Shown piece by piece: positions 7,042 through 15,133 of a DNA stretch of 19,205 nucleotides. This DNA comes from DASZGI01 sp035938995. Lineage in GTDB: Bacteria > Actinomycetota > Actinomycetes > Streptomycetales > Catenulisporaceae. Position 1 is the stretch's first letter, and every line of letters starts with the position of its first letter. The notes under the pieces were generated by a model. The model searched no databases and was not told where the DNA came from. It worked only from the letters and a program-made list of their open reading frames with translations. The DNA lies in NCBI RefSeq assembly GCF_035938995.1, contig NZ_DASZGI010000157.1:1-19205 (forward strand). Direction: 5' to 3'. The position numbers were made by a program, and so were the translations under genes.

Positions 7042-7905
7042 TCAGGAGACGCGGCACTCCTCCATGTGCTCCACGACGTGACGGATCGCCAGGTCCTGGG
7101 CTCGCAGATGCTCCTGGAGCCGCTCGCAGGCGTGCAGCACCGCTTCGGCGTCGAGGTACGTCTGCAGCGCCCGCTTGTCCGCGGCCCGCCCGATGACCTG
7201 CTGCCCGACCATGATCACGAACATCAGCAGAAGCTGCACCAGGCTGGAGAGGAACAGCAGGAAGCTGAACGGATAGGGGTCGAAGGTGATCACCCGGGTC
7301 TGGGCCAGGACGATCCAGCCGAGCTGGAAGGCGGTCGCGGCGTAGAAGGCGGTCATGGTGCCCACCTTCGAGGTGATCCAGGCGGCGAGCTTTCCGTTGA
7401 ACCCCACGTACTCGTCCGCGGTGATCGGCGGCGCCTCCAGCCGCCCGGCCGCCGCGGTGAGCTCCGCCCGCTCGCTCATGTCGAGCTCGACGCACGACTG
7501 AAGGTGCGCGTCCTGGGCGATCAGGTGGTTCTGGATCTGCTCGCAGTCGTGCAGGATCGCCTCGGCGTCGAGGTACGTCTGCAGGGCGCGCTTGTCCGAG
7601 CTGCGCCCGAGCACTTGCTGGCCGAGCAGGATGATGAAGATCAGCAGCAGCTGGACGACGTTCCCCAGGAACAACAGGAACGGGTACGGATACGGGTCGA
7701 AGCCGAGCAGCCGCCGCGAGCCGAGCAGCATCCATCCGGCGGTGACCCCGACGCATACATACACCGTCCACATCGACCCGATCCGGCGGGTGATCCAGGC
7801 GGCCATCTTGCCGTTCAGGCCGACGTGCTCATGCTCGAGGCGGACCGGGCCGTGGTGGCGGCGCAGGTGCACCCGGGGATGGCGGACGACGGTGTAAAGG
7901 CTCAT
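7042..7905 (-). CDS. Tandem DUF1003 membrane protein
   Basis: A 287-residue membrane protein consisting of two DUF1003 units, about residues 28-132 and 167-271, repeating at 139 residues. Each unit has NGK(M/L)AAWIT..(I/V)G(S/T)M, a membrane segment, FDPYP, a second segment rich in leucine and ending (L/V)GQQV(L/I)GR, and then DKRALQTYLDAEA(I/V)LHxCE, the hallmark of the family. DUF1003 proteins normally have a single unit, so this is an internal duplication or fusion with four membrane segments in all. A 23-base stretch is still identical in the two copies (7145-7167 and 7562-7584). Function is unknown. The ATG at 7905 is preferred to a GTG at 7935; no ribosome site is seen, but TACCGT (TAnnnT) ends 8 bases before it, so the message could be leaderless. 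Confidence 0.88.
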   Translation of the reverse strand: MSLYTVVRHPRVHLRRHHGPVRLEHEHVGLNGKMAAWITRRIGSMWTVYVCVGVTAGWMLLGSRRLLGFDPYPYPFLLFLGNVVQLLLIFIILLGQQVLGRSSDKRALQTYLDAEAILHDCEQIQNHLIAQDAHLQSCVELDMSERAELTAAAGRLEAPPITADEYVGFNGKLAAWITSKVGTMTAFYAATAFQLGWIVLAQTRVITFDPYPFSFLLFLSSLVQLLLMFVIMVGQQVIGRAADKRALQTYLDAEAVLHACERLQEHLRAQDLAIRHVVEHMEECRVS

Positions 7906-8029
7906 GGGACCACACGGTAGCGTCCACGCTTGCACCTAAGGGCAACCAAGCGGCATGACATTGCCACAGTGATCAAGCACTCATGCAAACCGGTTAACCA
8001 TTCGGCGTCGTACAGCGTGCCAGCGCGTG

Positions 8030-8236
8030 TCAGTCACCTGCGGCGACCTGGTGCGCCATGCGCGCGGCCTGGTCTTCCCAGCATGCGTACTGCGTCGGAA
8101 ACCCCGAGCGCTGGGCGTCCTGCACCGACTGTCGCGGCTGGAGGTCGTCGTAGTCAGGCGCGGCGCGGGTCAGTGCGCTGAGGAACGCCCCGCCCGCAGC
8201 GTGCGCGGATGTCAGGCCGCCCATACCGGCCAGCAT
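8030..8236 (-). CDS. Small hypothetical protein
   Basis: A possible 68-residue protein, MLAGMGGLTSAHAAGGAFLS... ending WEDQAARMAHQVAAGD. I do not recognise it. In favour of a gene: the third codon positions are mostly G or C, the composition is balanced (not the Arg/Pro/Ser-rich pattern of shadow frames), and it is not opposite another gene. Against: the ribosome site is weak (GAAGCGGA near the ATG) and no motif is seen. It is on the same strand as, and 124 bp upstream of, the tandem DUF1003 gene, and divergent from the DUF445 gene. No membrane segment or signal peptide is convincing. Confidence 0.42.
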   Translation of the reverse strand: MLAGMGGLTSAHAAGGAFLSALTRAAPDYDDLQPRQSVQDAQRSGFPTQYACWEDQAARMAHQVAAGD

Positions 8237-8378
8237 GGCGTCCGCTTCGCCGTCTCATGTCAGCTGAGCGCGATCGTGTGCCAACGCAGCGTGGCAATAA
8301 CTAGGACGAACGGGTACAGATGATCTAATCGCCGGGATCCACGCACCGGGCCCGGCCGCGATTGGGCAGAATGACGGG

Positions 8379-9632
8379 GTGAGAGAGCTTTCACCCGCCG
8401 AGGTGATCAAGCGGCGCGGCGTCCGGCGGATGAAGGCCGTGGCCACCGGCTTCCTCCTCGCGGCCACCCTTCTCTACGTCCTGGCCCGCTGGCAGGAGGG
8501 CCGGGGCGCCGGGTGGGCCGATTACCTGGGCGCGGCGGCGCAGGCGGCGATGGTGGGCGCGATGGCCGACTGGTTCGCCGTCACAGCGCTGTTCCGACGC
8601 CCGCTGGGCCTGCCCATCCCGCACACCGCGATCATCCCGCACCGCAAGCAGGCGCTGGGTCGCAGCCTCGGCGACTTCGTCGGGGAGAACTTCCTGGCGC
8701 AGGACGTGATCCGGGCCAGGCTGCGCGCGGTCGAGCTGTCCCGGCGGCTCGGCGGCTGGCTCTCCGACGAGAAACACGCCGAGCGGGTCACCCGCGAGGC
8801 CGCGGGGCTGCTGCGCGGTGTCCTCGCGGTGCTCCGGGACGACGACGTGCAGACCGTGCTCAGCCGCACCACGAACCGGTGGCTGGCGCAGCAGCCGATC
8901 GGGCCGCTGGCCGGCACGCTGCTCGCCCGGTTCGTGGCCGACGGAGGCCACCGACCGCTGGTCGACCTGCTGTGCCGCCGTGCGGTCGAGTGGCTGGAGC
9001 TGCACCCGGAGGCGATCGAGCGGACGGTCACCGGGGAGGCGCCGAGCTGGACGCCGCGGTTCGTCGACGAGCGGGTGGCCCGCCTGATCCACAAGGAGCT
9101 GATTCGCTTCGCGACCGCCGTCCGCGACGACCCGGACCACCAGGCGCGGGCCGCGATCGACACCTTCCTCACCGACTTCGCCCAGGACCTGCGCACCGAC
9201 CCGGACACGCTCGCGCGCACCGAGCGCTTCAAGCGCGAGCTGATCGAGCATCCCGAGGTGCAGCGGATCGTCGGCTCGTCGTGGCAGGCCCTGCGCGCCG
9301 TGATCGTGTCCGCCGCCGAGGACGAGAACAGCGAGCTGCGCTCCCGGATGCGCGACGCCGTGGCCTCGTTCGGCCGGCGGGTCACCTTCGACGAGCGGCT
9401 GCGGGCCAAGCTCGACACCTGGGTCGAGGACGCGGCGGTGTACGTGGTCACTACGTACCGTAGTGAGATCACCGCGTTGATCACCGACACGGTCGACGCC
9501 TGGGACGCCGCGGAGACCTCGCGCAAGGTGGAGATCCAGGTCGGGCGGGATCTCCAGTTCATCCGGATCAACGGCACCGTCGTCGGCGCGCTTGCGGGAC
9601 TGCTGATCTACGTCGTCACCCGTATCGGTTGA
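8379..9632 (+). CDS. DUF445 family membrane protein
   Basis: A 417-residue protein of the DUF445 (YheB/YjiN-like) family, function unknown. It has one membrane segment near the N-terminus (about 18-38, AVATGFLLAATLLYVLARW), then the family motif AQAAMVGAMADWFAVTALFRRPLG...PIPHTAIIPHRKQALGRSLGDFVGENFL (about 54-107). A long soluble helical region of ~280 residues follows, and a C-terminal membrane segment INGTVVGALAGLLIYVVTRIG (about 397-417). Both ends are thus in the membrane with the bulk between them. The start is the GTG at 8379, which fits the family N-terminus; the upstream region has only a weak ribosome site (GACGGG). It appears to be a single gene, followed by a small hairpin. Confidence 0.92.
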   Translation: MRELSPAEVIKRRGVRRMKAVATGFLLAATLLYVLARWQEGRGAGWADYLGAAAQAAMVGAMADWFAVTALFRRPLGLPIPHTAIIPHRKQALGRSLGDFVGENFLAQDVIRARLRAVELSRRLGGWLSDEKHAERVTREAAGLLRGVLAVLRDDDVQTVLSRTTNRWLAQQPIGPLAGTLLARFVADGGHRPLVDLLCRRAVEWLELHPEAIERTVTGEAPSWTPRFVDERVARLIHKELIRFATAVRDDPDHQARAAIDTFLTDFAQDLRTDPDTLARTERFKRELIEHPEVQRIVGSSWQALRAVIVSAAEDENSELRSRMRDAVASFGRRVTFDERLRAKLDTWVEDAAVYVVTTYRSEITALITDTVDAWDAAETSRKVEIQVGRDLQFIRINGTVVGALAGLLIYVVTRIG

Positions 9633-9638
9633 ACGGCC

Positions 9639-9661
9639 CCACGAACGCGCCTCTCGTGGGA
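9639..9661 (+). terminator. Hairpin after the DUF445 gene
   Basis: CCCACGA and TCGTGGG form a perfect 7 bp stem around 9 bases, beginning 6 bases after the stop codon. There is no T-run after it, so it is a plausible but unproven terminator of the kind common in high-GC actinomycetes. Confidence 0.5.
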
Positions 9662-9723
9662 GCGCGTGTGAAGCGAACATGCGTGTCAGCCCGCAGAAGT
9701 ATGCGCTGGGCTGGCGCGATCAC

Positions 9724-9729
9724 TAGGGT
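9724..9729 (+). promoter_or_regulatory. Possible -10 element of the DUF5709 gene
   Basis: TAGGGT matches TAnnnT and lies about 35 bases before the ATG at 9765, leaving a leader of about 28 bases that contains GGAGG. No clear -35 was found. Confidence 0.35.
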
Positions 9730-9764
9730 GGGTTTGATCGGCAACCCAAGCCACGGAGGTCCCG

Positions 9765-10256
9765 ATGTCTGACGACGAGCTCATGGGCGACGAGGTCTAC
9801 CAGCCCGACGGCTCGGAAGTGCAGGACGACGAGGGCGTCCTGGAGCCCGAGGACACGCTCGACGACCGCGGTGCCGTCTCGGCGCTCGACGAGGGATACT
9901 CCCCGCCGGAGCGGCCGCTCGGGGCGGAACGCTACGGCGTGACCGCGGCGGAACAGCAGGCGGGCGAGACCCTCGACCAGCGCTTGGCGCAGGAGGAGCC
10001 GGAGTCCGACGACGAGGTGGGCGACGGGATCGGCGACTACCCCGACAACGGCGAGCTGGTCGACCCTGAGGCCGGCGAGCGCCGCAGCGGCCGGCTGGTC
10101 TCGCACGACGCGGGCATCCCGCTGGAATCGGGCGAGGACGCGGACCTGTGGGCGTCGGACGTGGGGATAGACGGCGGTGCCGCCAGCGCGGAAGAGGCGG
10201 CGATGCACGTAGTTGACGACCCCGAGGCGGGCTACGACGAGGACGATCTGGACTGA
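9765..10256 (+). CDS. DUF5709 acidic protein
   Basis: A 163-residue, very acidic cytoplasmic protein of the actinobacterial DUF5709 family, function unknown. Family blocks visible are DEGYSPPERPLGAERYGVTA followed by AEQQAGETLDQRLAQEEPE (about 44-82), and near the C-terminus ERRSGRLV...DVGIDGGAASAEEAAMHVV (about 106-149). The first 40 residues and the last 12 are almost all Asp/Glu-rich. No membrane segment is present. The start is sound: GGAGG lies 7 bases before the ATG. It lies 132 bp after the DUF445 gene and 133 bp before a Ser/Thr kinase on the same strand, and hairpins on both sides suggest separate transcription. Confidence 0.88.
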   Translation: MSDDELMGDEVYQPDGSEVQDDEGVLEPEDTLDDRGAVSALDEGYSPPERPLGAERYGVTAAEQQAGETLDQRLAQEEPESDDEVGDGIGDYPDNGELVDPEAGERRSGRLVSHDAGIPLESGEDADLWASDVGIDGGAASAEEAAMHVVDDPEAGYDEDDLD

Positions 10257-10279
10257 GGGCGTCGATTCCCGCGCCACCT

Positions 10280-10295
10280 GCCGGTTTATACCGGC
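10280..10295 (+). terminator. Small hairpin after the DUF5709 gene
   Basis: GCCGGT-TTAT-ACCGGC is a perfect 6 bp stem with a 4-base loop, 23 bases after the stop codon and followed by GTATCCGCCCTTTTGCCTT, which has a short T-run. It may end the DUF5709 transcript; as a palindrome before the kinase gene it could also be an operator. Confidence 0.45.
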
Positions 10296-10389
10296 GTATC
10301 CGCCCTTTTGCCTTGACTGATTTCGGGGAGTAGTGAATGCCTTCTGCGACGGATCGGACCGGCGCTGAGGAATACCGGACGGATCTGCC

Positions 10390-11925
10390 GTGACCCAGGA
10401 CGATGACCTGATCGCCGGACGCTACCGGCTGATCACCGAAATAGGCAGCGGCGGAATGGGCGTGGTCTGGCGGGCGAAAGACGAAACGCTCGGCCGCACG
10501 GTCGCCGTCAAGTCCCTGGCGGCCGGGTCGATCGCCGGCACCGCCGACGAGGACGCCGCGCGCCGGGCGATGCGCGAGGCGAGGATCGCCGCCCGCCTGC
10601 ACCATCCGAACGTGATCGGCGTGTACGACGTCGTCGAGCACGAAGGCCGGCCGTTCCTGGTGATGGAGTACATGGATTCGCGCAGCCTGTCGGAGATGCT
10701 CGCGGCGGGTGACCTGCTCGATCCGCGCGAGGCGGGACGCATCGGCGCGCACGTCGCGTCCGCGCTCACCGCGGCGCACAATGCGGGCATCGTGCACCGC
10801 GACGTCAAACCCGGCAATGTGCTGGTGGCGAAGAGCGGTGATGTGAAGCTGACCGACTTCGGCATATCCCGGGCAGTCGGTGACACTTCGGTGACCGCGA
10901 GCGGCGTCCTGCTCGGCACGATCTCGTACATCGCCCCCGAGGTCGCCCAGGGCCAGTCGGCTGATTCCCGCAGCGACGTGTACTCACTGGGCGCGACGCT
11001 CTACGCCCTGCTTGAAGGGGAACCGCCGTCGGGCACGGACGAGAGCGCCATCGCGCAGCTCTACCGGATCGTGCACGGAGACATCCCCGCTCCCGCGCAC
11101 GCGGGCCCGCTCGCGCCCATCCTGCTCTGGATGCTGGAACGGGATCCCGCGCTGCGCCCGACGCCGGTTCAAGTGGAGCGTGCGCTTGAGTCGATCGAGA
11201 GCACTCAGGGCGCGGCGGGCACGGCAGCGATCCCGGTCGAAGAGGCGGTCGCACTGCCGGAAGCTGCCGACCCGCCTGCCGCGCCGCCTCCCGTAGCTGT
11301 AGCTGAAGCGCCGCCGAGCCGCACACCCTTCTCGCCGACCGCCAGACGTTCCCTCGTGGTCAGCCTCCTTGCCGCGTTGCTCCTTGTCGGCGTGGTCGTC
11401 GCACTGCTTTTGCACGGGAACGGCCACCCGACGGCGAGCGGCTCGGGCGCTCCGGCTGGGCACAGTGCCACGGAAACGCCGTCTCCGAAAGCGTCGCACA
11501 CGACTGCCGCCGCGGGAGCGGGGATCGGGGCGGGGGCAACGGCGGGTCAGAGCCCTTCATCGGCCGCGTCAGCCCCGGCCGCGCCGCCGTCGGCTTCCGC
11601 ATCGCAGAGTCTCGCGGACCAGCTGACGTCCACGATCGTCGACTACTACAAGCTGATGCCGGACAACCTGGATCAGGGCTGGAATTGGATGACCGCCGAC
11701 TACCAGCAGAACCACGCCGGTGGCCGCAACGGGTACCAGTCGTTCTGGTCGAAGGTCCAGCGGGTGTCCGTGTCCGACGTGGTCGCGCAGCCGCCATCGA
11801 CGGTGGTCGCGACGATCGACTACTTCTACAAGGACGGTTCGACCGCCGAGGAGCGCACCAGCTTCGGTCTGGTGTTCCAGCAGGGCCAGTGGAAAATCGC
11901 GAGCTCGGCGGTACTGGGCCAGTAG
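10390..11925 (+). CDS. Membrane Ser/Thr protein kinase with extracytoplasmic NTF2-like domain
   Basis: A 511-residue PknB-type (Hanks) kinase. The kinase domain covers about 11-275: glycine loop GSGGMGVVW (19-27), ATP-anchoring Lys41 (VAVK), catalytic loop HRDVKPGN with Asp138, DFG at 156-158 and APE in the activation segment. A linker rich in Pro and Ala follows (about 276-316), then one membrane segment (about 321-341), a Ser/Thr/Ala/Pro-rich stretch, and an outer domain at about 408-511 (DQLTSTIVDYYKLMPDNLDQ, GYQSFWSKVQRVSV, ending FQQGQWKIASSAV). That domain has the look of an NTF2/SnoaL-like fold in place of the PASTA repeats of PknB. It likely senses something outside the membrane (inference). 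The start is the GTG at 10390; the ribosome site is weak. A phoU gene follows 128 bp downstream on the same strand. Confidence 0.93.
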   Translation: MTQDDDLIAGRYRLITEIGSGGMGVVWRAKDETLGRTVAVKSLAAGSIAGTADEDAARRAMREARIAARLHHPNVIGVYDVVEHEGRPFLVMEYMDSRSLSEMLAAGDLLDPREAGRIGAHVASALTAAHNAGIVHRDVKPGNVLVAKSGDVKLTDFGISRAVGDTSVTASGVLLGTISYIAPEVAQGQSADSRSDVYSLGATLYALLEGEPPSGTDESAIAQLYRIVHGDIPAPAHAGPLAPILLWMLERDPALRPTPVQVERALESIESTQGAAGTAAIPVEEAVALPEAADPPAAPPPVAVAEAPPSRTPFSPTARRSLVVSLLAALLLVGVVVALLLHGNGHPTASGSGAPAGHSATETPSPKASHTTAAAGAGIGAGATAGQSPSSAASAPAAPPSASASQSLADQLTSTIVDYYKLMPDNLDQGWNWMTADYQQNHAGGRNGYQSFWSKVQRVSVSDVVAQPPSTVVATIDYFYKDGSTAEERTSFGLVFQQGQWKIASSAVLGQ

Positions 11926-12026
11926 CGCACGACGTCGTCGGGCCGCTCGCGCAGGGAGCCACGCCGGTGCACCGCACCGCACTACGCAAGAACGTGCATG
12001 AAGGCCGTCGTCCCGGGTAAGGAGCT

Positions 12027-12032
12027 TAGACT
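12027..12032 (+). promoter_or_regulatory. Possible -10 element of phoU
   Basis: TAGACT matches TAnnnT and ends 21 bases before the phoU ATG, leaving room for a short leader with AGGGG. A -35 is not evident, and no repeated PHO-box-like direct repeats were seen in the gap. Confidence 0.35.
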
Positions 12033-12053
12033 TTACTCACTGTGAGGGGACAG

Positions 12054-12725
12054 ATGCGGGACGCATACCACGAACAGCTCGACTCGGTCGGCTGCACTCT
12101 TCGGCGCATGGCGGATCTCGTCGCCGTGGCGCTGGCCCGGGCGACCTGGGCCCTGCTCGAGGCGGACCTGCCGGTGGCCGAGTCGGTCATCACCGCGGAC
12201 GACGCGGTGGACACCCTGCATCGCGAGCTCGACGCGCGGGCCATGGACCTGATCGCCCGTCAGCAACCGGTGGCCGGCGACCTGCGCACTCTGGTGGCGT
12301 CGCTGCGGATGAGCGCGGAGATCGAGCGGATGGGCGATCTGGCCGGGCACATCGCGAAGGTCGCGCGCATGCGGTATCCCGACTCCGCGATCCCGCCGCA
12401 CCTGCGCAGCACCTTCGAGCAGATGGGGCGGATCGGGGTGCGGCTGGCCGGCCAGGTCGGGCAGATCATCGAGGGCAAGGACGTCCATGCCGCCGAAGAG
12501 CTCGAACTCGAGGACGACACCGTCGACCACCTGCACCGCACGGTGTTGACCCAGCTTCTGGACGGCGAGCCCGACACCGAGACCGCCATCGACGTGACGC
12601 TCGTCAGCCGATACTACGAGCGCTTCGCCGACCACGCGGTCAAGGTCGCCGAGCGGCTGATCTTCCTGGTCACCGGGACCTCTGGCGCGCGCCTGGCAGG
12701 TAGCGGCCGCGATCTGGCGGCGTGA
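12054..12725 (+). CDS. phoU: PhoU-family phosphate regulator
   Basis: A 223-residue all-helical PhoU protein made of two three-helix repeats. The start MRDAYHEQLDSV is typical, and each repeat carries the family metal-binding type motif: ASLRMSAEIERMGDLAGHIAKVA (about 85-107) and SRYYERFADHAVKVAERLIFLVTG (about 184-207). PhoU proteins bind metal clusters and link the Pst transporter with the PhoR sensor kinase to repress the phosphate-starvation response. Here no pst or phoR/phoP gene is next to it; instead two Ser/Thr kinase genes flank it. The ATG at 12054 is chosen because AGGGG lies about 6 bases upstream; a GTG at 12042 overlaps that ribosome site. It converges with the second kinase gene, whose stop is 21 bp away. 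Confidence 0.93.
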   Translation: MRDAYHEQLDSVGCTLRRMADLVAVALARATWALLEADLPVAESVITADDAVDTLHRELDARAMDLIARQQPVAGDLRTLVASLRMSAEIERMGDLAGHIAKVARMRYPDSAIPPHLRSTFEQMGRIGVRLAGQVGQIIEGKDVHAAEELELEDDTVDHLHRTVLTQLLDGEPDTETAIDVTLVSRYYERFADHAVKVAERLIFLVTGTSGARLAGSGRDLAA

Positions 12726-12746
12726 CGGCCGGGCTGTGTCGCGGCC

Positions 12747-13958
12747 TCAGCCACCGTCTCCCCCGCCGCTGCGGCCGTGATGCTTTGCATGAACGACCGG
12801 TCGAAGCGATTTCGCCGGCTTCGTCGGCGAAGGCTTACTCGGTGTCGGCATCGCGTTCACGAGCTCGGCCAGCGGTGGGACGACGGCGCTGCCAGACCTC
12901 TGACTCGACGGGCGGCTGGCGCTCGTCGCGGGCATTGCGGCTCCTGCGTGTCCGGATTCGTTGACGAAGATCCAGCTGGTCGCGGCGGCCAGGAGGGCTG
13001 CCGCACCGGAGAGGGCCGCGATCGGCATGCCCTTTCGCCCTCGTGGCCGGGCTGCGGCGAGAGCCGTGATGAAGCGCTGTCGATGTATGTGGGGCAGCGG
13101 CAGCGTTCTTGTTGATGTCACCGGCGCGTCTGCCACCGCGTCCTGCGCGGCGACGATCTCCGCGAGGTTCGTCGGCCGAGACCCCGGATTCTTGTCCAGC
13201 AGCCGCATGCACAACACCCTGACCGGCGCGGGAATGTCGGCCGGCAACCGCTCAGGTTTGGCGGTGACGTGGGCGTAGAGCATGGCGAGCGTGTCTTCCG
13301 CGCGATGCGGCAGACGCCCGGCCACCATCTGATAGAGCACGACGCCCAGCGAATAGAAGTCCGCAGCGGGTCCGGCCGGTGCACCGGTTGCGCGTTCGGG
13401 TGCGAAATACGCCGCGGTGCCCACCAGGTTCCGCGCCATCGTCTGGGTCGTGTGCGCGTGGGCGGGGCCGGTGTAGGCGGCTATCCCGAAATCGACCATC
13501 CGCGCGCCGTCCGCGGCCAGCATGATGTTGGAGGGCTTCACGTCCCGGTGCACGATGCCGATCCGGTGCGCGGCGTTCAGCGCCTGCGCGCACTCCGCGG
13601 CTATCTGGAGCGCCTCGGCGACGGGGATGCGCGGCTCGCGCTCCAGGCGGGCCGCGAGGCTCTCACCGTCGACCAGTTCCATAACCAGGCACACGTCCTG
13701 GTCCGTCTCCAACATGTCGTAGATGCTCGCGATGCGCGGCTCAGTCAGCGCTGCGAGGGCGTCCGCCTCTCGGCGCAGCCGTCGCCGGGCCTGGCCGACG
13801 GTCCCGCCCGAAGTTAGCGTCGTGTCGGCCAGCTTAAGCGCCACCGGTCTCTCTAGGCGCAGGTCGCGTGCACGCCATACCGAGCCCATTCCCCCGGTCC
13901 CCAGACGCTCCTCGACGAGGTAGCGGTCCGCCAGAAGCGCGCCGCGCTCGATGTGCAT
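12747..13958 (-). CDS. Membrane Ser/Thr protein kinase, short outer tail
   Basis: A 403-residue Hanks-type kinase. Visible elements are the glycine loop GTGGMGSVW (20-28), Lys42 (VALK), catalytic loop HRDVKPSN with Asp139, DFG at 156-158, and APE in AAYFAPERA. The kinase domain ends near 270, a basic juxtamembrane stretch follows (ARPRGRKG), and there is one membrane segment at about 311-332. The outer part is only ~70 residues, low-complexity Ser/Pro/Lys and then His/Gly (HAKHHGRSGGGDGG at the end), with no PASTA or other sensor domain. It may respond through partners or through cytoplasmic signals (inference). The ATG at 13958 is chosen; a TTG two codons earlier is possible but overlaps the GGTGG/GGGG ribosome-site region. 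It converges on phoU and lies downstream of the MEDS-HATPase gene on the same strand, after a 185 bp gap. Confidence 0.93.
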   Translation of the reverse strand: MHIERGALLADRYLVEERLGTGGMGSVWRARDLRLERPVALKLADTTLTSGGTVGQARRRLRREADALAALTEPRIASIYDMLETDQDVCLVMELVDGESLAARLEREPRIPVAEALQIAAECAQALNAAHRIGIVHRDVKPSNIMLAADGARMVDFGIAAYTGPAHAHTTQTMARNLVGTAAYFAPERATGAPAGPAADFYSLGVVLYQMVAGRLPHRAEDTLAMLYAHVTAKPERLPADIPAPVRVLCMRLLDKNPGSRPTNLAEIVAAQDAVADAPVTSTRTLPLPHIHRQRFITALAAARPRGRKGMPIAALSGAAALLAAATSWIFVNESGHAGAAMPATSASRPSSQRSGSAVVPPLAELVNAMPTPSKPSPTKPAKSLRPVVHAKHHGRSGGGDGG

Positions 13959-14143
13959 CCCCAACCACCGCCCCGGTTCGTTCGGCAGAGATCCGATGCC
14001 CCGGCTTTACCCCTCCATGCCCCGTGAAACGGTCGGATCCGCCGAAATGACATTCACATGCGACGGGCTGCCAGTGCCTGACCACGCAGGAATCTGGGCA
14101 GTGAAGCACCACCAAAACCCTGGTGACGCCTGGTATTCGGCGC

Positions 14144-15133
14144 CTATGGGCTCGTCTCGGCGAGACGCACCCGCACCACCGTGCCCATCGCAGGAGCCGA
14201 ACGTATCTGCACTAGATCGCAGAGCTGGTTGGCGATCCACAGGCCTGCGCCGAGATCGTTGACCAAGTCCGGATGCCTGCGCCCGATCAGCGCGTCCGTG
14301 ACGAGACCTCGATCGCGCACCTCGCACACCACGTGCGAACCGTCCCGCCACAGCCGCAGAACGCCGCGACCGCCGCCGTGCCGGATGCTGTTGGCCGCGA
14401 GCTCGCTTGCCACGAGCACGAGGTCCTGGGTGCGCTGCCGTCCGAGGCCGGACACCGCGGCGCAGGCGGCCAGATCCTGCCGCAACTGCGGGAGCTGATC
14501 TAGCCCGAACGCGGCCTCGTAGCGGACCGCGCCCGCGTCTGGTTCCGGCAGCGGCTCGGCGAACGTCGTGGGCACCGACAGGCCCGGATGCCGGTAGCTC
14601 GTACTTTGCCGAGCGACGCCGCCAACCAGCACACCCGGATGCGCCTGGTACGCGCGCTCGATCACGGGCGCCGGCAGGCTCGAGGTGTCGTAGGGGCACA
14701 GCAGCCACCACGCGGGGCCGTCTTGGAAAGCGGTGTTGAGCAGCTGCTCGTGCAGCTGGCATTCCACCAGTTCACCCTGCGTCCGGTCGGCCCAGACCGG
14801 TTCGCCGACGCCGCGGAAGCCGCGCCGCGATCCCTCGTTGCGCTCCGTCCACCGCTGCCAGGCGGGGATGATCCGGGCCGGGTTGCGCCCGACTTCGCGC
14901 ATGGCCAGGAACTCGACGGCCCGGGCGTCGGCGCCCAGCGCGTCGCGCAGGAGCGAGGCGCGCGGTTCGATCACCGCGACCAGGGTGGGTTGGCCCCGGG
15001 CCAGGCCGTCGCGGACGAATGCGCCGACGCTCTCGACGAACTGCTCGTCACCCGCGTAGAGCAACGCGTCGTGACGGAACGCATCACCCGGGGGCTCGGC
15101 GGATTTCGCGGGTGAAGGGGCTGAAGTATTCAT
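14144..15133 (-). CDS. MEDS domain - HATPase (RsbW-like anti-sigma/sensor kinase)
   Basis: A 329-residue cytoplasmic protein with two domains. Residues about 18-170 (FRHDALLYAGDEQFVESVGA at the start, CPYDTSSLP near 146-153) form a MEDS domain, first described in the DcmR sensor. Residues about 205-325 are a GHKL ATPase of the RsbW/anti-sigma type: N box SELAANSIRHGG (243-254), G1 box EVRDRG (271-276) and G2 box GAGLWIANQLCD (295-306). No histidine-phosphorylation domain is present, so it is more likely a serine kinase/anti-sigma switch protein than a classical two-component kinase. Such proteins bind a sigma factor or phosphorylate a STAS partner. Two STAS genes lie divergently across the 365 bp upstream gap, and they are the obvious candidates. 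No sigma factor gene is in the window. ATG at 15133 is used; the ribosome site is weak. Confidence 0.9.
   Translation of the reverse strand: MNTSAPSPAKSAEPPGDAFRHDALLYAGDEQFVESVGAFVRDGLARGQPTLVAVIEPRASLLRDALGADARAVEFLAMREVGRNPARIIPAWQRWTERNEGSRRGFRGVGEPVWADRTQGELVECQLHEQLLNTAFQDGPAWWLLCPYDTSSLPAPVIERAYQAHPGVLVGGVARQSTSYRHPGLSVPTTFAEPLPEPDAGAVRYEAAFGLDQLPQLRQDLAACAAVSGLGRQRTQDLVLVASELAANSIRHGGGRGVLRLWRDGSHVVCEVRDRGLVTDALIGRRHPDLVNDLGAGLWIANQLCDLVQIRSAPAMGTVVRVRLAETSP

Noticed and set aside
6920..7081. Protein-like stretch (PAALPYSLRDQLLRSDERLAGQ) on the plus strand
   Set aside because: No start codon, short, not recognisable, and it runs into the DUF1003 gene; possibly a chance reading or tiny remnant.
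7953..7986. GCATGA...TCATGC inverted repeat with 22-base spacing and the nearby GGTTAACC palindrome
   Set aside because: Short arms with a long spacer; likely chance, although an operator upstream of the DUF1003 gene cannot be excluded.
8391..9680. 429-codon open frame on the minus strand
   Set aside because: Antisense to the whole DUF445 gene, composition atypical, no family signature.
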